Positions 7,673-15,124 of a stretch of 35,903 bases of DNA are shown one piece after another. Location of the stretch: contig CBFHXS010000014.1 in NCBI GenBank assembly GCA_965659845.1, positions 1-35,903 of the forward strand, written 5' to 3'. The DNA is from Brumimicrobium sp965659845. GTDB lineage: Bacteria > Bacteroidota > Bacteroidia > Flavobacteriales_D > Crocinitomicaceae. The notes under the pieces were generated by a model. That model was not told the DNA's origin. It was given only the letters and a program-made list of their open reading frames with translations, and did no database searches. Position numbers and translations under genes: made by a program. How positions within the stretch are numbered: position 1 is the first letter of the stretch; every line of letters starts with the position of its first letter.

Positions 7673-9469
7673 ATGTCTGATTCAAGCGCAAAAGAAAAGG
7701 CGATAAAAGGGGGAGAGTTTATCATTCGTGAAACCAAACCTGAGAACATTTTTATTCCAGAAGAGTGGAATGAAGAGCAAAAGATGATTGGATCGATGTG
7801 TGATGACTTCATTGAAAAAGAAGTTGTTCCTCATCTAGATCGAATTGATAAAATGGAGGATGGTTTGATGCCATCAATTCTAAATAAGGCCGGAGAGCTA
7901 GGTATGCTTGGAATGTCAGTTCCTGAAGAATTAGGTGGTATGGGAGTTGATTTTAAAACATCTCTTCTAGCTACAGAAAAACTTGGTAAAGGTTATTCTT
8001 TTTCCGTTGCGTATGGAGCTCATACAGGAATTGGAACACTTCCATTACTCTATTACGGGACAGAAGAGCAGAAAGGTAAGTATATTCCAAAACTAGCTTC
8101 GGGTGAGTGGAAAGCAGCCTACTGTTTGACGGAGCCATCTAGTGGATCAGATGCGAATTCAGGTAAGACAAAAGCTGTAATTTCAGACGACGGAAAGTAT
8201 TATACTTTGAATGGTCAGAAAATGTGGATTACGAACGGTGGATTTGCCAATCTATTTACAGTATTTGCTAAAATTGGTGATGATAAAAATTTAACAGCAT
8301 TTTTAGTTGAAGCCGATTCTGAAGGGATTTCTTTGAACCCAGAGGAAAAGAAAATGGGTATTAAGGGTTCTTCGACTCGTCAGGTATTTTTCAATAATGT
8401 GAAAGTTCCTGCAGAGAATATGCTTTCTGATCGAGAGAATGGATTCAAAATCGCATTGAACATATTGAACATTGGTCGTATCAAATTAGCTGCTGGAGTT
8501 CTTGGTGGAGCGAAGGATGCAATTACGCATACAATTAAGTACGCTAATGAAAGAGAGCAATTTGGACGTCCGATTTCAAAATACGGGGCTATTCGTCATA
8601 AGATTGCTGAGCAAGTTATAAAATCATATGTAGTAGAATCTGCTACGTATAGAGCAGGTCAAAATATTGATGATGCTATCCATGCCTTAATGGAAGAAGG
8701 TATGTCAAAGGGTGAAGCAACATTGAAAGGTATTGAAGAGTTTGCACCTGAATGTGCAATGCTCAAAGTTTCTGGATCTGAATGTTTGGACTATGTTGTA
8801 GATGAAGCTGTTCAAGTTCATGGAGGTATGGGATATTCAGCGGAATCTGCTGTTGAGCGTGCATACCGTGATGCCCGAATCAATAGAATATTTGAAGGTA
8901 CCAATGAAATCAACAGAATGTTGACAGTGGATATGGTATTGAAAAGAGCAATGAAAGGAGAGTTGGATCTCATGGGACCTGCTCAAAAGATTGCTGACGA
9001 ATTGATGAGTATTCCAGATATGGATAACGATAATGAAGGCGTATTTGCTTCAGAGTATAAGGCTTTGAAAGGATTTAAGAAAACGATTTTGATGGTAGCG
9101 GGTTCTGCTGTTCAGAAATTGATGCAAACGCTCGCTAAGGAACAGGAAGTGTTGATGAACATTGCTGATCTTTCTATATGGACGTATCACGCAGAATCTG
9201 TTTTGTTGCGTGTTGATAAGTTGATCTCTCAAAAAGGAGAAGAGGCTTGTGAGCATGAAATCGCTATAGTTAAGACTTATTTCTATGATATTGCAGATAA
9301 GATTAATAAGGCTGGAAAGGATGCAATCAATTCATTTGCTGGAGGAGACGAAGGTAAGATGATGTTAATGGGTCTTAAACGTTTCACTAAGATTGATGGA
9401 TATAATGTCAAAGAAGCTCGTCAGAAGATTGCACAACGCGTTATTGATAGCGGTAAGTATGATTTTTAA
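7673..9469 (+). CDS. Acyl-CoA dehydrogenase, long form with C-terminal extension
   Basis: An FAD enzyme that introduces the alpha,beta double bond into acyl-CoA, the first step of beta-oxidation. The first ~420 residues hold the standard three-part fold. AYCLTEPSSGSD (about 149-160) and WITNGG (185-190) are the flavin-site motifs. REQFGRPISK follows at about 294-303, and QVHGGMGY at 381-388. RIFEGTNEIN contains the catalytic base Glu408. Residues ~425-598 form an extra helical domain, as in the very-long-chain (ACADVL/ACAD9) group and not the ~380-residue short- and medium-chain enzymes. Long-chain substrates and membrane association are inferences from that layout. It stands alone, with no thiolase or hydratase beside it, and ends in a strong terminator. 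Confidence 0.93.
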   Translation: MSDSSAKEKAIKGGEFIIRETKPENIFIPEEWNEEQKMIGSMCDDFIEKEVVPHLDRIDKMEDGLMPSILNKAGELGMLGMSVPEELGGMGVDFKTSLLATEKLGKGYSFSVAYGAHTGIGTLPLLYYGTEEQKGKYIPKLASGEWKAAYCLTEPSSGSDANSGKTKAVISDDGKYYTLNGQKMWITNGGFANLFTVFAKIGDDKNLTAFLVEADSEGISLNPEEKKMGIKGSSTRQVFFNNVKVPAENMLSDRENGFKIALNILNIGRIKLAAGVLGGAKDAITHTIKYANEREQFGRPISKYGAIRHKIAEQVIKSYVVESATYRAGQNIDDAIHALMEEGMSKGEATLKGIEEFAPECAMLKVSGSECLDYVVDEAVQVHGGMGYSAESAVERAYRDARINRIFEGTNEINRMLTVDMVLKRAMKGELDLMGPAQKIADELMSIPDMDNDNEGVFASEYKALKGFKKTILMVAGSAVQKLMQTLAKEQEVLMNIADLSIWTYHAESVLLRVDKLISQKGEEACEHEIAIVKTYFYDIADKINKAGKDAINSFAGGDEGKMMLMGLKRFTKIDGYNVKEARQKIAQRVIDSGKYDF

Positions 9470-9502
9470 GGTTGAGTAAATTGTTATAGTTTACGTTTTG
9501 TT

Positions 9503-9532
9503 GCAGGAATGAATTTCATTCCTGCTTTTTTT
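9503..9532 (+). terminator. Terminator of the acyl-CoA dehydrogenase gene
   Basis: GCAGGAATG (9503-9511), a five-base loop, CATTCCTGC (9517-9525), then seven T (9526-9532). The perfect 9-bp stem lies 33 bases after the stop codon. Confidence 0.92.
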
Positions 9533-9540
9533 GCACGTAC

Positions 9541-9577
9541 AATAAAAAAGCCGCAGTTCATATTAAACTGCGGCTTT
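9541..9577 (-). terminator. Terminator of the DUF4920 lipoprotein gene
   Basis: AAAGCCGCAGTT (9547-9558) pairs with AACTGCGGCTTT (9566-9577), a 12-bp perfect stem. On the minus strand the stem runs into a T tract (complement of the A run before 9549). It lies 18 bases past the minus-strand stop. Confidence 0.92.
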
Positions 9578-9595
9578 CAATTAAAAATGTAATGC

Positions 9596-10183
9596 TTATT
9601 TACCCAATCGGATACCTTCAGCAATAAAAGTCATTGTATATTTTGGCTCAGTGATCGCGTCGATTTCCTCTTGAGGTGCCTCTGCATCTTCTAAGAAGTG
9701 ACGTTGATCATCAACTGATACAGTATCCTGTATTGCAGTTCCAGTTAAATACGCCATTGTTCCTGGTTCTGTCATTGTAGGTATTGTAAAGTGATCTTTG
9801 AAACGTACCATAAATGGTTCGTCTTCAGTTCTGATATTTACCCAGCAACCCATTTTAGAGCACACTTCATTGATTTCACCTTTGAATGTTGCTTCCATTT
9901 CTGCTTTACCCTCAAACTGAGCTAATAATTCAGCTGTAGATATTGCTGCAGAAGTGTCTACAGTTTTAGGTCCAAATTCGATTTTGTCGGACATATCCTC
10001 GTCCTCATTCATGTGATCGTGACCTTCATGATCGTCACCTTCGTGATCATGTCCATCCTCATGTCCTTCGTGATGTTCTTCATGGTGCTCTCCATCCATG
10101 TGTCCTTCTTCATCAGTATTCCCTGCACAGCTTACAAAAAGTGAAGCCGCAATAATACCAACCATATAAATTTTCTTGTTCAT
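9596..10183 (-). CDS. DUF4920-family lipoprotein with His/Asp/Glu-rich metal-binding-like leader
   Basis: A 195-residue lipoprotein (lipobox LFVSC, Cys19). Residues 28-57 are almost only His, Glu, Asp and Gly, with 11 His, a composition typical of zinc, nickel or copper binding. The folded part (about 66-195) matches the DUF4920 family as I know it: EVCSKMGCWVNI (Cys108 and Cys113), then RFKDHFTIP, LTGTAIQDTVSVDDQRHF, and AITEPKYTMTFIAEGI at the end. The CxxxGCW motif is the family's hallmark. The function of the family is not established; thiol or metal chemistry at the periplasmic face is inference. It is monocistronic, and a near-match to the -7 element (TATTTTCG) lies upstream. Confidence 0.8.
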   Translation of the reverse strand: MNKKIYMVGIIAASLFVSCAGNTDEEGHMDGEHHEEHHEGHEDGHDHEGDDHEGHDHMNEDEDMSDKIEFGPKTVDTSAAISTAELLAQFEGKAEMEATFKGEINEVCSKMGCWVNIRTEDEPFMVRFKDHFTIPTMTEPGTMAYLTGTAIQDTVSVDDQRHFLEDAEAPQEEIDAITEPKYTMTFIAEGIRLGK

Positions 10184-10346
10184 AGTTGTGATAATTTTTC
10201 ACGAAAATAGCATTTATTGAAGGTTTTTTAATAACCATCCATCAAAAAGATGTTATTTTTAATATATCTAGACATGTCCTTAAGTCCTTTTGATATAGAT
10301 GATTCCACGACTTTTATTGCATTTTCCAAACGTGATATTTACAAGT

Positions 10347-10377
10347 ATATAGTAGTATGTTATACAAGGTACTATAT
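10347..10377. promoter_or_regulatory. Nested palindrome, candidate PadR operator
   Basis: The outer arms ATATAGTA (10347-10354) and TACTATAT (10370-10377) are perfect inverted repeats. Between them GTAT-GTT-ATAC (10355-10365) is a second, smaller palindrome. The whole lies just upstream of an exact -7 element and the padR-like ATG. PadR proteins commonly bind inverted repeats in their own promoter, so autoregulation is a reasonable inference. Confidence 0.5.
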
Positions 10378-10384
10378 TTTTAGA

Positions 10385-10392
10385 TATATTTG
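10385..10392 (+). promoter_or_regulatory. Candidate -7 element of the PadR-PspC operon
   Basis: TATATTTG is an exact TAnnTTTG match, 19 bases before the ATG at 10412 and 7 bases after the palindrome. That geometry would let a bound repressor block RNA polymerase. Confidence 0.55.
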
Positions 10393-10411
10393 CATCAGAT
10401 AATAATTAGAA

Positions 10412-10735
10412 ATGAAGATAGAGAACACTAAAGCACAAATGCGCAAGGGTATTTTGGAATACTGCATTTTGTCGGTGCTTTCAAAAAAGGAGTACTATCC
10501 ATCTGAGATCATCGAGGCGCTGAAAAATGCAAAATTGATTGTTGTGGAGGGAACATTGTATCCTTTATTGACGCGCCTAAAAAATGCAAAATACTTAGAA
10601 TACAAGTGGGTGGAGTCACCTTCTGGGCCACCAAGAAAATATTATTCCCTTACGAAAGAAGGGGAGCAGTTTCGAAGCGAATTAGAAGGGACATGGATAG
10701 AATTACATGGAGCAGTTGATCAACTAACAAAATAA
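10412..10735 (+). CDS. PadR-family transcriptional regulator
   Basis: A 107-residue winged-helix DNA-binding protein of the short PadR type. Landmarks are GILEYCILSVLSKKEYYPSE (about 13-32), the recognition region VVEGTLYPLLTRLKNAKYLE (about 45-64) and the wing PSGPPRKYYSLTKEGE. The sensory C-terminal helix is minimal. The gene lies six bases before the PspC-domain gene. This PadR/PspC pairing is common in Bacteroidota and suggests that the regulator controls an envelope-stress operon including itself. The inducer is unknown. Confidence 0.93.
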   Translation: MKIENTKAQMRKGILEYCILSVLSKKEYYPSEIIEALKNAKLIVVEGTLYPLLTRLKNAKYLEYKWVESPSGPPRKYYSLTKEGEQFRSELEGTWIELHGAVDQLTK

Positions 10736-10741
10736 CACGAA

Positions 10742-12352
10742 ATGAGAAAAACGATATCAATAAATATATCAGGACTAGTCTTCAATATTGAAGAAGAAGC
10801 CTACCAAGTATTACAAGTTTACCTTGAAGAGGTAAAGAAAATCTTATCAGGTCATGAGGGAGTAGAGGAGATTATTGAGGATATAGAATCTAGAATTGCT
10901 GAATTATTTCATGAAAAACTTTCAGAAAGCAAACAAGTCATTACTGATGCCGATGTAGAAGAGGTCATCAAAATTATGGGAAGTCCAAGTCAATATAAGC
11001 TAGATGATGAAGAAGAATCTTCATTTAAGGAGGAGACTGAGTCTTCGACTTATTCTAGTCAAAAGCGGTTCTACCGTGATGATGACGAAGGCGTGATAGG
11101 AGGTGTTGCAGCCGGACTTGGTCATTATTTTGGAATTGATCCAGTGATTATCCGAGTGATCTTTGTACTCATGTTTATACTAGGAGGATCAGGAGTGTTG
11201 CTTTATATTATTCTCTGGATAGTAATTCCAGAGGCTACGACTACAGCACAAAAATTACAAATGCGAGGACAACCTGTGAACGTTGATAGCATCAAAGATT
11301 ATGTCTACAATTTTAAGGATGGAGCAAAATCCGGAGTTTCAACTGCTTCAAAATCGGTAAGAGATGCCGCAAAGCGCTCGTCTACCGTTTTAGGTAGAGT
11401 TTTTTCAATCATAGGAAGGGTCATTGGTTTTGGTATGATGATCTTTGGATTGTCCTTCTTCGTGATTGCTTTAATGATTCATTTTGGGAGCATCGGATCG
11501 TTTTTAGTTATGGAAGAAGACCTGTCCAATAATTTTGGAACACTGACAAGTCTGGTTTTTCCTGAGGGATCAGCCAGCATAGGATTCTGGTCATTATTCT
11601 TTTCAATTATTGTCCCAATCATCTTAATTACAGCCTTAGGTATTAAACTCCTTTTTCAATTGAAGGGTAGAATGAGAGCTTTTTTTATTTCGGGATTAGT
11701 TGTTTGGATAGTTTCAATTTGCGTATTGTCTTATGTAGGAGTTCAAACTGGGCTAGAGTTTAGAAATGAATATTCTTACCTAGATAAGGTTGAGCAAAAT
11801 GATGTTATGACGGGTGACACTATATTCATTGAAATGGATGATATCATGTGGGATGATCAGACTTTTGATATGAGTTATAATGATTACTTCTCAGTTGGAA
11901 GAGATTCAATTCAGGTTGGATTCCCTTTGATTAAGGTTGAAAGAGGAATCGCGAATCATGATGTCAAGGTTTCAGTTGTGAAACGAAGCAATGGATCTTC
12001 TATTAAAGATGCTAAATCCAATGCTGAAAACATTAATTATCCTTCTTTTCTGAACGGCAATACACTGAAAATAAAGTCAAGTTATTCGTTTCCAACTCTA
12101 GATAAGATAAGGGGGCAACATGCTTCTTTGATGATTTCTTTACCAATTGGAAAGAGAGTCGTTTTCCCCGGGAATATGGATAATTTTCCAATTGAATTCG
12201 AAGACTGTAAACATTTTTCCGATGATTTTCTTGAAGAACCTTCTATCTGGGAAGCGAATGAGGAAGGAATGGAGTTCATTGGGATTTACAGACCGGAAAA
12301 AAGCAGGATAGAGGTTTCTGAAAAAGAGGAAGATAAAGAAAATGACGAATAG
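10742..12352 (+). CDS. PspC-domain membrane protein
   Basis: A 536-residue membrane protein. Residues 1-90 form a cytoplasmic region with a conserved MRKTISINISG start and a VEEIIEDIESRIAELF helix. Residues ~107-166 are a PspC domain: RFYRDDDEGVIGGVAAGLGHYFG, then a helix ending in IILWIVIPE. Further hydrophobic segments lie near 217-250, 280-306 and 311-336. They are followed by a ~200-residue soluble C-terminal region with no motif I recognise. The first part of the family name comes from the phage-shock protein PspC of E. coli, a membrane-stress sensor. The PadR gene directly upstream suggests transcriptional control by PadR. The acidic tail (EKEEDKENDE) is unremarkable. A membrane-stress role is inference. 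Confidence 0.87.
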   Translation: MRKTISINISGLVFNIEEEAYQVLQVYLEEVKKILSGHEGVEEIIEDIESRIAELFHEKLSESKQVITDADVEEVIKIMGSPSQYKLDDEEESSFKEETESSTYSSQKRFYRDDDEGVIGGVAAGLGHYFGIDPVIIRVIFVLMFILGGSGVLLYIILWIVIPEATTTAQKLQMRGQPVNVDSIKDYVYNFKDGAKSGVSTASKSVRDAAKRSSTVLGRVFSIIGRVIGFGMMIFGLSFFVIALMIHFGSIGSFLVMEEDLSNNFGTLTSLVFPEGSASIGFWSLFFSIIVPIILITALGIKLLFQLKGRMRAFFISGLVVWIVSICVLSYVGVQTGLEFRNEYSYLDKVEQNDVMTGDTIFIEMDDIMWDDQTFDMSYNDYFSVGRDSIQVGFPLIKVERGIANHDVKVSVVKRSNGSSIKDAKSNAENINYPSFLNGNTLKIKSSYSFPTLDKIRGQHASLMISLPIGKRVVFPGNMDNFPIEFEDCKHFSDDFLEEPSIWEANEEGMEFIGIYRPEKSRIEVSEKEEDKENDE

Positions 12353-12378
12353 TATATGTTAACGTCAGGTGAATAATG

Positions 12379-12420
12379 GTTAAGTCTAGTGCAGAGTATT
12401 TTGTTCTTGGCTTAACTTTT
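12379..12420 (+). terminator. Possible weak terminator after the PspC gene
   Basis: GTTAAGTC (12379-12386) can pair with GGCTTAAC (12409-12416), including one G-U pair, with a 22-base loop and four T after it. The large loop and short T run make it weak. Confidence 0.3.
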
Positions 12421-12455
12421 CCATGAAATGACGAAACTCCATTCTAAACAATCAT

Positions 12456-12463
12456 TATCTTTG
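12456..12463 (+). promoter_or_regulatory. Candidate -7 element of valS
   Basis: TATCTTTG is an exact TAnnTTTG match 19 bases before the valS ATG. The same octamer stands in front of ribF. No TTG lies at the expected -33 position. Confidence 0.45.
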
Positions 12464-12482
12464 TTGTAAAGATTTTTTAAGC

Positions 12483-15113
12483 ATGGAAATTCCAAAAACG
12501 TATGAGCCTGCGAAGGCAGAGGAGAAGTGGTATGATCACTGGCAAAAGAAGAACTATTTTCATAGTGAACCGGATGACAGAGAGCCTTATACGGTCGTCA
12601 TTCCACCTCCAAACGTTACGGGAGTGCTACACATGGGGCATATGTTGAATAACACTATTCAAGATGTCTTGGTACGTCGTGCTAGAATGCAAGGGAAAAA
12701 TGCATGCTGGGTACCGGGAACTGACCATGCGTCTATTGCCACCGAAGCAAAAGTTGTAAATAAATTACGTCAAGAAGGGATTAAAAAATCTGACCTTTCT
12801 CGTGATGGATTTATGGAACACGCGTGGGAGTGGAAAGAAAAGCATGGAGGTATCATACTCGATCAACTTAAGAAGCTTGGGGCTTCCTGCGATTGGGAAA
12901 GAACCCATTTTACAATGGACCCTGCATATGCCGAGTCGGTGATTGATGTTTTTATTGATCTCTACAAGAAAGGTAAAATCTATCGAGGTGTAAGGATGAT
13001 CAACTGGGATCCAGCTGCAAAAACAGCGCTTTCAGATGAGGAAGTAATTCATAAAGAAGTAAACTCTAAACTGTTCCATGTTCGTTACAAGATTGCTGGA
13101 ACTGAAGACGAATGGTTGACAATTGCAACGACACGACCTGAGACAATTCTTGGAGATACTGCCATTTGCGTGAATCCAAATGATGCGAGATATGCCAATC
13201 TTAAGGGTAAATTCGCGATTGTACCATTGGCTGACCGCTCCATTCCAATCATTCAGGATGACTATGTAGACATGGAATTTGGTACAGGATGTCTGAAGAT
13301 TACACCTGCGCATGATGTGAATGATTATGACATGGGTAAGCGTCATGACCTTGAAACTATAGACATTCTGAATGCCGATGGTTCCATGAATGAGAAAGGA
13401 CTTCACTACGAAGGAATGGATCGCTTTGAGGCCCGTAAGAAAATCGCTAAGGAATTAGAAGCAAAAGGGTATATGGTTAAGGTTGAAGACCATATCAATA
13501 AGCTTGGTTTTTCGGAGCGTACTGATGCTGTGATTGAACCTCGTCTTTCATTGCAGTGGTTTGTTGACATGAAGCAATTGTCTGAACCCGCGCTTGAGCA
13601 TGTTATGAACGGAGATATTAAGTTCTATCCCGACAACATGAAGAATACGTATCGTCATTGGATGGAGAATATTAAAGATTGGTGTATTTCTCGACAGCTG
13701 TGGTGGGGACATCGTATTCCAGCTTGGTATTTTGGAGAAGGTGATGATGACTTTGTTGTTGCAAAGACAGCGGATGAGGCACTTGCTGCGATAGAAAAAA
13801 AGACGGGTAAACAACTTACGGAAAAGGACCTTCATCAAGATGAAGATGTATTAGATACTTGGTTCTCAAGTTGGTTGTGGCCGATTTCAGTCTTTAAAGG
13901 TTTGAATGAACCAGGAAATAAAGAGATTAAATATTATTATCCAACAAACGATATAGTTACTGCTCCCGAAATTATGTTTTTCTGGGTAGCAAGAATGATT
14001 ATTGCTGGGTATGAGTACATGGATGAATTGCCTTTCAAAAATGTATACTATACAGGAATTGTGAGAGATAAGCTTGGACGTAAAATGTCTAAGTCACTGG
14101 GGAACTCACCTGATCCGATAGAATTGATTAAAAAATATGGAGCGGATGGAGTACGTGTAGGTATGTTGGTGTCATCGCCAGCAGGAAATGACCTTCCGTT
14201 TGATTCAAGTCAGTGTGAACAAGGAAGAAACTTCTCAAATAAAATGTGGAATGCATTTAGGTTGATGGATTCTTGGGAGGTGAAAGACGATTTGAAGCAG
14301 CCTGCTGCGTCTAAAATAGCAATTGAGTGGTTTGAAAGTCGTTTTAACGAAGTCTTAAGTCACATCAATGAGCAATTTGACAAGTTTAGAATTTCAGATG
14401 CTTTGATGGCTACTTATAAACTTGTTTGGGATGATTACTGTTCTTGGTTTTTAGAAATGGTTAAACCTGGTTACCAGCAGCCTATTGATAAAACTACGAA
14501 GGAAAAGGCAATTTACTTCTTTGAACAATTATTGAAGTTAGTGCATCCTTTTACTCCTTTTGTATCTGAGGAGCTTTGGCACTTGATCTCTGAACGTAAA
14601 GACGGAGAAGACATTATTGTTGCGAAATGGCCTGAGGCTGGAGCAGTAAATGATACTATCAATGCAGAATTTAAAGTTGCATCAGAAGTGATCACAAATA
14701 TTCGTAACATCAGAAAACAGAACAACATTGCCAATAAAATCATGATCGATTTCAAAGTGATGAAGTCGGATAAACATCCTGAAAATATGGATGACGTTCT
14801 TCGTAAAATGGGGAACTTATCCTCACTGGATTACGTTGATGAAAAAGTAGGAAATGCATTCTCCTTTATCGTTCAGAATACGGATTATTTTGTCCCATTC
14901 GGTGACAATGTTGATACTGAGGCAGAACGTGAAAAACTTCAGGAGGAATTGGAATACACAAAAGGATTCTTAAAGTCAGTTCAAAAGAAACTTGGAAATG
15001 AACGTTTCGTAAATAACGCTCCCGAGCAGGTTGTTGCTTCTGAAAAGAGAAAACAAGCTGATGCTGAAGCGAAGATCAAAATGATCGAAGAGAAGTTGTC
15101 AGCAATGGCTTAG
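12483..15113 (+). CDS. valS: Valine-tRNA ligase
   Basis: A class I aminoacyl-tRNA synthetase that charges tRNA-Val. The 876-residue length is right for bacterial ValRS. The HIGH-type motif is PPPNVTGVLHMGH (41-53) and the KMSKS loop is at 534-538 (RKMSKSLGNSPDP). GTDHASIATE follows the first motif. The CP1 editing domain carries TTRPETILGDTA, and the anticodon domain follows ~600. The last ~65 residues are the coiled-coil arm (EREKLQEELEYTKGFLK onward). All expected parts are present and there is no frameshift. The next gene starts 11 bases after the stop, so the two are probably cotranscribed. Confidence 0.98.
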   Translation: MEIPKTYEPAKAEEKWYDHWQKKNYFHSEPDDREPYTVVIPPPNVTGVLHMGHMLNNTIQDVLVRRARMQGKNACWVPGTDHASIATEAKVVNKLRQEGIKKSDLSRDGFMEHAWEWKEKHGGIILDQLKKLGASCDWERTHFTMDPAYAESVIDVFIDLYKKGKIYRGVRMINWDPAAKTALSDEEVIHKEVNSKLFHVRYKIAGTEDEWLTIATTRPETILGDTAICVNPNDARYANLKGKFAIVPLADRSIPIIQDDYVDMEFGTGCLKITPAHDVNDYDMGKRHDLETIDILNADGSMNEKGLHYEGMDRFEARKKIAKELEAKGYMVKVEDHINKLGFSERTDAVIEPRLSLQWFVDMKQLSEPALEHVMNGDIKFYPDNMKNTYRHWMENIKDWCISRQLWWGHRIPAWYFGEGDDDFVVAKTADEALAAIEKKTGKQLTEKDLHQDEDVLDTWFSSWLWPISVFKGLNEPGNKEIKYYYPTNDIVTAPEIMFFWVARMIIAGYEYMDELPFKNVYYTGIVRDKLGRKMSKSLGNSPDPIELIKKYGADGVRVGMLVSSPAGNDLPFDSSQCEQGRNFSNKMWNAFRLMDSWEVKDDLKQPAASKIAIEWFESRFNEVLSHINEQFDKFRISDALMATYKLVWDDYCSWFLEMVKPGYQQPIDKTTKEKAIYFFEQLLKLVHPFTPFVSEELWHLISERKDGEDIIVAKWPEAGAVNDTINAEFKVASEVITNIRNIRKQNNIANKIMIDFKVMKSDKHPENMDDVLRKMGNLSSLDYVDEKVGNAFSFIVQNTDYFVPFGDNVDTEAEREKLQEELEYTKGFLKSVQKKLGNERFVNNAPEQVVASEKRKQADAEAKIKMIEEKLSAMA

Positions 15114-15124
15114 AGATTAGTGAA

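Noticed and set aside
7591..7812. Minus-strand open frame of 73 codons across the acyl-CoA dehydrogenase start
   Set aside because: It overlaps a certain gene and its upstream promoter region in antisense, has no family features, and has the composition of shadow translation.
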